The notes under the pieces were generated by a model. The model made no database searches. It had not been told where the DNA came from and saw only the letters and a list, made by a program, of their open reading frames with translations. 64,000 bases of DNA from the NCBI GenBank assembly GCA_037954325.1, contig JBBMNZ010000013.1:11713001-11777000 (forward strand). The letters run 5' to 3'. Within the stretch, counting starts at the first letter, position 1. Every line of letters begins with the position of its first letter. The stretch comes from Fistularia commersonii. Lineage: Eukaryota > Chordata > Actinopteri > Syngnathiformes > Fistulariidae. Made by a program: the position numbers and the translations under genes. Positions 50,545 through 64,000 of this stretch are shown here, one piece after another.

Positions 50545-50965
50545 AAGTGAGGATATTAATATTGACTTATTCATCATTTTTTTATCGCTAATTCATTTTG
50601 GCAAAATCTCTCTCTAAATTGTAAACAGTTTCTTAATGTCTCATAGATAATTGCTCTTAATACAATTCCTGTGTGAGTTTCTCTAAATGTCTTAATTTAT
50701 ATTTATTTATTCATTTATTTATCTTATTTTTTTCAAATCATTCCTTAGTTTGCCCTTTTCATTACATCCATGTTTTATTTGTAGGGGGGTGATGTGACAA
50801 AAAAAGGGAAAAGTGACTTACAATAGACTCTTGTTCTTGGTGTAGAAAGGACAAGTGTCAATACAAAAATACTCCTCAATATCACAGATGGAGACACAGA
50901 CAGACCAACAAATATAGATATAGATATATAGATAGCTAGATAGATACATAGATTGATAGATAAGT
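50545..50965 (+). repeat. GATA-tailed repeat, copy A (unknown family)
   Basis: Parallel in sequence to 56262-56766 over about 370 bp. Shared blocks include AACAGTTTCTTAATGTCTCA (TTTTTT in copy B), TCAAATCATTCCTTAGTTTG, CCATGTTTTATTTGTAGGGG, GTGACTTACAAT and GTCAATACAAAAATA. It ends in an irregular ATAGATAGATA run. I do not recognise the family. It could be a local duplication or an interspersed retroelement with a GATA tail. Confidence 0.8.
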
Positions 50966-51018
50966 ATTTTAATTGATATCTGACTTAATATTTATTTTTT
51001 CTTTGCGTGTGCGTATCC

Positions 51019-51036
51019 GTGTGTGTGTGTGGGCAT

Positions 51037-51095
<59 letters not shown>

Positions 51096-51112
51096 TGTGT
51101 GTGTGTGTGTTT
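51019..51112. repeat. (GT)n microsatellite, long
   Basis: A near-continuous GT tract of about 90 bp with a GGGCATGG break and a CTT break. Confidence 0.95.
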
Positions 51113-51748
51113 GTAGTACTTCTCAATAGTTTTGGCTCAAAAAAATTAACAGATAAATACTTAGCGATTATAGCGATTATATTAATTTACAAGAGGGAAA
51201 ATTATATTTGAAAATAAATCAATTAAAAAGAAATAAACAACTGAAACACATTCATCGGGGATTTAATTTCCATGCCTGGATGGTCTAAGTTACATTGTAA
51301 TAGGCATAGTGATATACCAACAGGATAACTTCAGTTTCTCAATCAAATATTAACCTTTGGGGGAGTAGAAACATCCCGGTGTAAAGATTTCTGATTTCCT
51401 CCGAGGACCCTGACACGCAAGATATATATATATATCAATATATATGAATATACACGGCTCATTAAAATGTCACGTGAAGATACACATGGGATACCATCGG
51501 GCTGCAACAGTGACATTCAAGATTTTTTTAATTTTACGCAAAAGGTCACAAAGTCTCCAGGGGACATTTTGTTGTTTTTGTGAAACACAAAGTTTCAAAG
51601 GCTTTAACTGTAGTATGAACAACTAGTTAAAAAGCAGCCTGGCCTGTCTTGATCATGCAAAATTTGCCTCTGCTTTCTCCACGGTCAGTAAATACAAATC
51701 TTTAAACACCAGACATAGCCAAAGAATGTCACGTGAAGACGCATTTGA

Positions 51749-51787
51749 TTATTTAGAAGCAAAATCATGGATTTTGCTTCTAAATAA
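51749..51787. repeat. Perfect inverted repeat (18-bp arms, 3-nt loop)
   Basis: TTATTTAGAAGCAAAATC is followed by ATG and then its exact reverse complement. A further GCAT/ATGC pair (51741-51744 with 51792-51795) extends the stem after a 4x4 mismatch. It can form a cruciform or a stable RNA hairpin. The loop is too small for an ordinary microRNA precursor. Confidence 0.9.
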
Positions 51788-52916
51788 AACCATGCTTTTT
51801 TTTAAAAAAAAAAAACAAAAAACCTTGCTTTCCGCTATGACATCTGCATTTCCTTTTACCTTTGATCACGCAGCTGAACTGGGACAGTCGGTCACCCATG
51901 GCCGCTCAGTGGAACAGTCGACACCGCAAAATTAGTGTCACACAGAGGTCCTCTGGCGAGCCAATGAGGCACAAAGAAAGACAGTTCTGGATCTATGTAG
52001 CATAGCTCCACACACATCCCAACGACTCCCATTCCAGTTGAGTTGTCCCCCTGATGGCCGCTACTGTCCTAAAACCTCTACATTTCTTTGAGGTTTAAAC
52101 CGTAAACCATCTGTATTATGCGGTGAGAATAAATGCGTCCAAGGCTTCTGGCTCTTCTGGGCCGGTTGGAGAGGTTTCAGGGATCTAAGTGAGATTTACT
52201 CGTTTCATGTCTGAACATATGTATGATCATCAAGGAGAAGGAACGTAATGTTTTATGCTTCCAACTTGGGGATTTGGAAGAGACAACCAAAGGGAAGTAC
52301 AACCTTTTAAGATGTCTTAAAATCAATGTGCCATTTTATTTGAAATTAATAAATAGGGAAGTGACACGCGGGGTGCCACTAATCAGATGTTGTCTTTTGA
52401 TGTTTCCAGCAAAACATATCCATCAAGAAAAGTGACTTTGAGCCATTGATAAATAGATCAGTTACTTAATTCATGGGTCAATTTATAAGAAATGAAATAT
52501 TAAAGTCATTCACCAAATACTATTCAAAAGATTCACTTTTGGGATATTTAGGCTGAAGTGCTCGGAGCCCCAAAAATCACATTAAAAATTCTGAACGGAC
52601 ATGTAACTTCACAGAAATGAAGGTCCTGTTACTCAGGATAATCAGGGCCTGGTGAGTAGTGAGATTTGTTTTTGTGATAGTATACACACACACACACTAT
52701 AGATACACACTATGTATATATGTGTATATAGTGTATACATATATACATCATACACATAGTGTATGATTGTTCAGCTCACATCATTCTGCATGCAAGTACT
52801 CACATACTGCACCTTAACATATGCTTGACATGTGGAGCATTTTATAAAGTGGAATAGCTACTGCTAAACAAAATGCTGAAACCGCAACTCTTCGGTTATG
52901 TTTTTTTTTTTTCTTT

Positions 52917-52938
52917 GGGGGGGGGGGGGCGGGGGGGG
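52917..52938. repeat. G-rich tract
   Basis: 13 G, one C, then 8 G, preceded by a T run. A candidate for G-quadruplex formation. Confidence 0.9.
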
Positions 52939-52939
52939 T

Positions 52940-53325
52940 AATTGTATTTCCACCGGCTAGCAAAACATCAGCTCAGATTTCCCTGTCAGTGACCTCTGTA
53001 AATAGTGTTATTAAAAGCATTGTTGTCATTACTGGCGTGTCCCTCCAAGACGATCCACCTGTCACCAAGTGGCTTGGAAAGTCTCCCCGCCTCCCCTTCC
53101 TCATCTTGTTGCTGGCGATTTGCCGAGGCACAGATCTGAAGGCTCTCAGCTACGGGGAGTGGTGAGAGTGGCTGATGGAGCTAGTGGAGATCAGGGCTGG
53201 TTCCCTTTAACACAGCCAGTACCTCCAACAATACCCGCCTCTGACAGCTTTGCATAATTCATCTTGTCGAGTCTCTCTCCCTTCCCTCCTTGACGTTCTT
53301 TGCTCCCTTTCCTCTTCCCACTTTC

Positions 53326-53356
<31 letters not shown>

Positions 53357-56260
53357 ATTTATTTATATTTTTGCATCTGTGTGTGAGTGTGAGTGCCTCC
53401 CGGCAATTGGAGATGGGGAGAGGGAGAACCAGGGCAGTGTTCCATCAGATGCTGCCTGTTTCCCCCTGACACCAGTGATTTTGGAGACACAGAAGAGTTT
53501 GTCTGCAGCACATTGCCCAGACTGTGAATTCTGGATACCATCTGAACCAGATTGTGTTCGTTCTTTATTGAGGCTCAGTGCCTAAATCCCATGGTGGAGC
53601 AAACAGAGGGGAACATCTACCTAAAAATAATTCTAAGAAATCGAACCTGATCAAGAGCAATGTTAACGCGAGCCCTAAAATGTGAACGTTGGAATCGAAT
53701 CGGATCAAACTCTGTCATGTCTCTCAGTGGTGTAACTGAAGTTTTGACATTTTTATGCAGATTATTATTTGCATTTCCCTATTTTGTATTATGTAAACTT
53801 TTTGACAGATGGCGCGAGTGAGATGAAGAAAAAAGGACAGAGTCTTAACTACATGCATTAACAATTGAATTTTCTGCAGCAGCGTCATGACAGACGAGTT
53901 CGGTAAGAGTTTATGAGACTCAGAAAAAATGACGTCATCCTCTTAGTGCAAAATGTCTTGTTTCAGAATATGATGCAGACGTTTCACAGGTAAAGCAAAG
54001 ACATGCAACTATCCGCTGCAGACATTTCAGGTTATTCTATCTTTGCAGATACACTCTATGATACAGCTAATTTTTTTTTTTTTTTTTTAAATACCGTTGA
54101 AACCAATCACAGAGGATCTGATTCTCCCTTTACTTATATTTCTATTCATTTCTGTCACCGGAATATTAGAGCGGGAGATGTCTACCGTAATCAATTTATT
54201 GTCTGTTTGCTTGGTTTGCGTATTAAATAATAAAACCAGCATCTGGCAGCACCAGAATACAACATAATAGATTGAGCATGAATGTTTACAAATCGTCCAA
54301 ATAACCCTTCCCCGCTGGCTGTGTGAGTTATATATTCATTGAATCTTTAGTGGGGAAAACCGCAAGCGCAGCCCAATTCATTTTTTTAAGTGTAATTGCC
54401 CAGTGTGGACAATCGGAATATAAAAACCTGATTTTATAATATTTCTCCTGTAGTGTCTCCCCTCTATCTCAGATGAGAATGGGAGTTATTCACTCAATTC
54501 ACTCATACATGCAGGTTCCAGCATTCATCGGTATCCAAGGTTACAAGTATGGAAAATCTCAGCTGGTGCTGTCTTCTATGTCAGCCAGCGGTCCTAATTC
54601 AGGGGCCGCAATACGTGACAAGTAACTTTGTTGATGGACATTTTCTGGCGAAACATAACTGTCATCTAATGTTTCTCATCATGAATTAAGTCCACCATTT
54701 GCAAAAATCTACTCCAAAGACCTGCAGCAATTTATAGGCGAAACCATTGTAAGCCCATTATTCCAGAAATAAATTAAATTGTGATAGTGTAAACGCACAA
54801 TAATAAAACCTCAGCGTCATGCTGGCTGACTGAAAAAAACAAAAACTCGCATTATATTTGCCCATATCAAGTTTACAACAGCGGCTTTAAATGATCCTGC
54901 AAAAAAATATTATCATTGCAGGTATTTCATTTATTAAGATCAACGGCATATTTAATTACCTCTCCTCAATCAGTCTTACTTGATGGTCTAATCTGGACGT
55001 GTGAAGACGATCGTAACACTGCTACAGTAGTTCAGCGGAGCGTGGACGAAAGCGTGGCCGAGCATCATTATCCCCGCTACATTTGAAATGCTGGCAGCAT
55101 TGCGGGCTACCGGATGAAAACCCAAATGTAGAGAGATTGTCTTAGCCGCTGACAACACCGGGTGTCATTCAAATGCATCTCACATGATTGTACAACAAAC
55201 TAACCCCCTCTCCATTCTCTTGCATTCGCAAAGGAGATGGAATTATTGCATGCATAAGACAGGCAGAGAAATAAAGAGAAGCAGCGGTGGAGAGAACTAT
55301 AATGGGGGATGTAACAGCCCTGCTGCGACTTCGGAGAAATCTCAAATACATCAGACGTAGAAATGGTGCTTGCGGTAACGTCTTCACCATTTCGCAAAGG
55401 CATCAAAATAATGCCTGAATAATGCAAAATCTGAAGAAATACAAATTGCATGAACGCAATGAGTATAATTTTGCACTTTATAGAGAATAATGCATTGAGT
55501 GTATTTTCACTTTAGGCATATGGTGCCATATAAAACATACAATCCAAGAAGCAACTGGAGGGGTTTATTCTTCAGTTGTCAGCGTTTTAAGGAGAATGTA
55601 GGTCATGATGGTCCGCTATCAGAATACTGAGAGACTGCAGGCCTTATTAAAGAAACATCAATCTAAAAATTCACCAACATTTCACCGCTTTCTCAACAGT
55701 ATTTTTAAGGACGGAACTCTGAAAATATACCTGCAGATATTGAGACCGACACCCAAATGAAAACAACTCTCAACTCTACGTCATAGACGGTTGACCTGTA
55801 TATTGTCACAATGTCAATATTTTATTGTCTTAACCTTGACAACAATAAGCAGACAGAGGAAACGCTAACAATCTTCAACCGCCACCTCCCATCTCCATCC
55901 ATCACCTTTCCTCGTCCCAAGCCAGACCAATGTCGTCTGGTATCGCAACGCTAGATTTCTGAAGTCGCCTGCTGGTTCTGTCGACAGGCCAAGCTGAAAC
56001 GCAACGGCCCACTGGGCTGTCCGGGGGCCACAAAAGACCAGACCTGAGAGAGTTTGGCAGGTTCAAGCTTTTTCTACCTCCCATGGGGCCGTTTTGGAAA
56101 ATTTTACAAAGCAGCGGAAATCTGTCCATACAATTTGGTAAGTTAGGCTGCCAATTGGGGAGGTCAAAAGAAAACAGCTCGTACGCAAAATCCAAACCCT
56201 TTGATATCGAAATATGTCACATTATAAGCTTGGATTACATGTCAGACAAAATACACCAAG
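52940..56260. other. tenm3 leader intron, middle part
   Basis: Contains a T24 run at 53333-53356, a perfect TGACGTCA site at 53930-53937 and a T run near 54070-54088. No exon was recognised. Frames around 53.07-53.58 kb run through low-complexity sequence and have no known domain. Confidence 0.4.
53930..53937. promoter_or_regulatory. Perfect CRE palindrome (TGACGTCA)
   Basis: The eight-base CREB/ATF consensus within ATGACGTCATCC. A single site in an intron is weak evidence for function. Confidence 0.3.
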
Positions 56261-56261
56261 T

Positions 56262-56614
56262 AAGTCAGGATATTTATAAATTTCAAACGCTAACTCATTT
56301 TGGTGACATTTCTTTCTAAATCGTAAACAGTTTTTTAATGTCTCATAGATAATCCCTTGCTTGCTCTTAACATAATTCCTATATGATTTTCTCTAAATGT
56401 CTGACATTTTTGTTCAAGTGTTTTTTTTTTTCAAATCATTCCTTAGTTTGCCCATTTTTAGGACCTCCATGTTTTATTTGTAGGGGCGCGACGTGACAGA
56501 AAAGGGAAGCGTGACTTACAATTAACCCTTGTTCTTGGTGGACAAAGGAAAAGGGTCAATACAAAAATAATCCTCACCATCACAGTTGCAGAGAAAGACA
56601 GACAAACAAATACA
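56262..56614 (+). repeat. GATA-tailed repeat, copy B (unknown family)
   Basis: Second copy of the 50545-50965 repeat in the same orientation, about 5.7 kb away, with scattered substitutions and small indels (for example CCCTTGCTT present here and absent in copy A). It runs directly into the long GATA tract. Flanks beyond the repeat do not match those of copy A. Confidence 0.8.
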
Positions 56615-60430
<3,816 letters not shown>

Positions 60431-61080
60431 ATTTTCACAAATCGCGTTTGTTAATTTGAATTCCGCGGCCGACAACGGAGAGGACGGACACATTGAGAGC
60501 CCACTGACCTGCACGGAGCTCCCACTCGTGTCTCCGTGGTAAACTTCCACCGGCGCGCTTTCAAGTCCAAACTTGCCGTCGCTTCTGCCGCATTTGTCAG
60601 AAGAAATAAATCAAAGATGCCATTTCAACGAAAAAAAAAAAAAAAAAAAAATACAATTTGAGAAGAGGATGGATCGACGCGCAGCTCCGTGGCGGGTGTC
60701 AGGAGCGGACAGCTCCCCCCCTCCTCCTCCTCCACACACACACACACACACACACTCCCACAGCCCGTGAAACGCTTCACCCCTCGGGAATCCTTCTCGC
60801 CGCCGCTCGGCCGGGCAATAGTCCAAACAATGCGGCTGTCCCGTTTAGGGAGGGCTGCGCCTCCGCCGTGTCGTTTGAGTAAAAAGGAAAAGGGGGAAAG
60901 AACAGGAGTCGGTGTGTGTGAGGATGCGGATGGATGGCGCGCCGCCGCTCCACTGCTCTTTTTGTCCGACACGCACTTGTCAGCTGATAAACTGCGCATC
61001 CCGTCGCTCAGCGTCGCCTCCGGTCTGCCTATCAGCTCCAGTGCGCCAAGAAAGGAGGGTCGCTTGACCTCCCGTAGGTG
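60431..61080. promoter_or_regulatory. CpG island, likely tenm3 promoter
   Basis: The most CpG-dense block of the window outside the coding exons (CGCCGCCGCTCGGCCGGGC, GATGGCGCGCCGCCGCTCC). Its position is about 14 kb upstream of the start-codon exon, and a strong minus-strand donor lies at its left edge. Together these fit a promoter with a non-coding first exon. It contains a (CA)n run at 60735-60754 and an A run near 60630-60650. The transcription start cannot be fixed by eye. Confidence 0.6.
60509..60900 (-). other. tenm3: Predicted non-coding first exon of tenm3
   Basis: The right (5') limit is a guess; the left limit is a strong donor, GTGCAG|GTCAGT, with the exon ending at 60509. Spliced to the acceptor at 46963 it gives a 13.5 kb leader intron. 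No long in-frame ORF reaches the tenm3 start. The exon is inferred from CpG content, the donor and the orphan acceptor, not from transcript data. Confidence 0.45.
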
Positions 61081-64000
61081 AGGTTAACATCATCCTAAAT
61101 GTGAAATGTAATTCAAACTAAAATCGAGAACACATTCATTCATCTCCCCGAAGGGGTTCCAGTGGTTTCAAACTGGCAGTGGCAGGGAAATTCAAATAAG
61201 TGATGAAAAGAGATTTTTTTTCCCCTTTCTCCTTCTTTTTTTTTAAATCAATGACAGGAAGGAGATTTTTTTTTTTTTTTTTTTTTTTTTTGGAATCACA
61301 TCTACTTTTTCCTCTAAGGTCGAATTAACTGGCTGGTGAGAAAAATCAAATGCTTCAGATTCTCTTATTACAGGAAGAGAAAGAGAAGAGAAATAAAAAA
61401 AAGACAAATGAGGGATGGGAGGCGACCGGATATAAATAAATGTGTTATTCTTATCCACATAAGAGCATTGGAGGGTTATTCGAACTGTTAATTTGACTGT
61501 TATATGGAAGATACTGCATCATCATGCCTCACTTCCCCAGGCCTTAGGTGACAAAAAAAACATTTTGAAGTTGGTTCACTCCAGCAGGTCTGGAAAGATG
61601 AAAGTAGAGGCAGTAATGAGCAAAACATATTATATTATATCAGTACTACTAACATACAGTGTTAGCGGATAATCTTGCATTTGTTCTTAAGATAAATCTT
61701 AATGGAGTTGTCATTAACGCTCAAGGGATGCAATTGTGACATCACAAATCTTAAGTGTCACCGTGCGATTTATTTTTCAATATAACTTTATATTGCAAAG
61801 TATGAAATATGTTCCAAAATATACCAGAAAATGATGATCTCCTAAATGTGCGAAGGAAATACTAATACATTAAAAATGTGTAAAAATGAATGAATAAATA
61901 AATACACACATTCATATGTATATTAGGTGTATACATGTATATTAAATCAATATATGAAATATCTTAAAGAATTTGATGACAAAAAAAAGACATGAGATGA
62001 AAAAAAAAAACTCCAATTGGCTACCAACCAAACAACAACGTCATCGATAATAATAATAATATAATAAAAAAAAAGAGCACAGTCGGTCGCTGCTTGTACG
62101 TTAGCACCCAGGTTTGTTTTGATTAACCTTCTCTTTCTGTGAAACATGAAGCGAACCACATGTCCGGATCCAGACAGTATTGAGAAAAGAGCCATTGGGA
62201 TATACAGCAAATAGCTGCATTAATGACATCACACATTCTAAATGAATAGTCTCTGAGAGTTCATGCCATTCTTTTAATTTGCCTTTCAGTTGCTTGTTTT
62301 GGAGAAAGAACTGAAGTCTATCAGCATCTGAAACCACATCTTGATGGGCTGCAGTTACAAAGACACACAGACCTAGAGTTGCCTCCCAGCAATTTTTGCA
62401 TCTTGGACTTCAAGCAAAATGCCATTTACTTTGAATGAGCTTTGAGATCAGAGAAAGCATTTGAGGCACTATCTGATGGGCTTCAAATGATAGCATTTAG
62501 GTGGTTGACTTGGGGGGGAAAGGAGAGTTTCATTAATTACAAAAGCAACTGTCCAATAGAAAAGCATTTTGAATCAGTGTCGTTGTAGTTCTGAGAGAAG
62601 AGAGTGAAGAGAAAGACTTACAATCCCAGACCTTCAAGCTATTCGGTCCGTGGAGCCAATGACTCAATAGGGGGTCAACTACAGCGGCTCTGACTGAGCA
62701 CAATTTTTTCTAATCCCCTTCCTGAATTTACCCCATGTTTGACCACATGCAGTGATGAAGTTATCAGTGAGGACAGCTTTTCTCCAAGCAAAATCAGCCT
62801 GCAGCCTTCAATGCTTGATTCTTCTATTGTAGCTGGAGAAAATGAAAAGAAAAAAAAAAAAAAAGAAATTCCTTCCATCAAATGGCATTATCTGCATAAA
62901 AGGCAACTGCCCAACAATCAATCTCCAGCTTTGCCATTCAATCTTCAGTCAAGGGCATGCAAAAATAAAAGAGAGAAAAAAGCACATAAAGAGGAGAGAA
63001 ATTCTTGTTAGAGTGCTGAAGCAAATATGTCTCCCGCTTCCACCCACCCCTTTCCCTCGATTTCAAGTCAAACTATTTTTTTTCCCTCTCTATAATATTC
63101 TTGGGGGGTGGGGGGGTTCAGAGAGACTGTGCTTGGAAGTTAGTTACTAAGCAACATATTCACACATTTCATCCACTTGCAGGTTGTTTTAAGTTTAGTA
63201 CACTAGAGGGTTAATCATAAGATTGAAAGCACCTCACTTTCTTCGCCGCAGAGAATACCTCTCACTGCAACACCTTGTCTTCAATTTCTATCTTTTATAT
63301 AGGTCTCTTCTCTGTTTGTGTGTGTGTGTGTGTGTGTGTGAGATCCTTCAGTTCCTTCCAGCCAGCCTCAGCGAGTGTCCATCCAGTAAACTGTGCCCTC
63401 TATTGGAGGCCATTCACATTCAGCATCTAGATTCAAAGGACCAGCCACAGTGTATTGAAGGAAACTGCAGTGGATGTGTTTGGCATGATGAGTAAAATGG
63501 TAATGTGAAATTTTAAACTACACACTTCAAGTGATAGAGATGTAAGTACTTGTCGAAACATGAAGGGACATTCTTTTTCATTCCCTAAAAAAAGGTCCAC
63601 AGACTGATGATGGAGGGTCTATAGAGGATGCAGCTTTATCATCATGAGCATGAAGCAGCAACTGGCCCATTTCTGACTTGTAGATCAAATATAACAATCC
63701 CATTATTTGCTGCACTGCCTACCTGCGCTAGTTATAGTTTGCAAACGGCCCAGACTGAATCCGGAAAACACGAACCAGAAACATCGAAATTGAAGCCCGG
63801 GAGCATAGCATACATTAAAGAATAAAAACCCATATCTCGGTTCGGCTCCATATGTTATACGCATATATAGTATCAGTCGAGGAAACAGATGGGCCACACC
63901 ATGGGAACGGTGAGACCTGTGGACATTATAGAGAGGAAACATTGTCAAATTATGCACTTGCTCTATCACCCATAGAATATATGAAGGGATTTGTCAAGGG
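61081..64000. other. Upstream flank, no gene seen
   Basis: AT-rich sequence with a T26 run at 61266-61291, (TA)-rich stretches near 61.9 kb and a short GT run near 63316-63340. No recognisable exon, RNA or mobile element. It could hold further tenm3 leader intron if an additional upstream promoter exists. Confidence 0.4.

Noticed and set aside
51749..51787. MicroRNA precursor
   Set aside because: The 3-nt loop and very short total stem do not fit normal precursor geometry. It is kept only as an inverted repeat.
52680..52770. Near-palindromic TATATAGTGT/ACACTATGTATA stretch
   Set aside because: It is built from TA/CA microsatellite units, which are self-complementary by nature, so no special meaning is claimed.
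60611..61081. Several 70-130-codon frames on both strands in the CpG island
   Set aside because: Frames overlap each other on both strands and run through CA, A and CG-rich low-complexity DNA. None has a recognisable domain; a non-coding first exon explains the region better.

Overview
The window looks like ray-finned (teleost) fish chromosomal DNA. It is AT-rich and intron-poor in coding content. It is littered with CA/GT, TA and GATA microsatellites. It carries relics of mobile elements common in fish: a Tc1-like element, a small TA-flanked MITE in two copies, L2/Maui-type LINE 3' ends with ATGG/AATG tails, a probable hAT derivative and a degenerate reverse transcriptase. There are no bacterial-style operons. 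Nearly all open frames are chance frames or read through simple repeats.

The one protein-coding gene I can support is the 5' end of a teneurin, best matching teneurin-3 (tenm3), on the minus strand. Two coding exons are visible. The first (46509-46779, with 184 nt of 5' UTR up to a good acceptor at 46963/46964) starts the intracellular domain. The second (44338-44613) continues it. The junction is consistent: both introns that bound the second exon are phase 1, and the glycine codon is rebuilt exactly across the splice. A CpG-rich block at about 60.4-61.1 kb, with a strong minus-strand splice donor at 60509/60508, is the likely promoter and non-coding first exon, giving a 13.5 kb leader intron. 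The transmembrane and extracellular exons are not in the window. They should lie to the left of base 1, so about 44 kb of the window (1-44337) is read as one very long intron.

Layout: 0.3-1.5 kb Tc1-like relic; 2.0-4.2 kb reverse-transcriptase relic with an FMDD catalytic motif; 4.2-44.3 kb presumed tenm3 intron, with scattered repeats, several stretches that look like conserved non-coding elements, and a CpG-richer patch at 16.0-16.5 kb; 44.3-46.96 kb the two coding exons and a short 1.9 kb intron; 47-60.5 kb leader intron, holding a pair of related ~370 bp repeats (50.5 and 56.3 kb), each ending in a GATA tract, and a perfect 18-bp-arm hairpin at 51.75 kb; 60.4-61.1 kb CpG island; 61.1-64 kb upstream flank without a recognisable gene.

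The points most worth a second look are: the Arg/Glu-rich insertion near the teneurin N terminus; the loss of the usual acidic GSDADTE segment in exon 2; an upstream ORF that overlaps the tenm3 start codon; the duplicated GATA-tailed repeat of unknown family; the hairpin; and possible divergent or internal promoters. I found no convincing novel multi-gene system.
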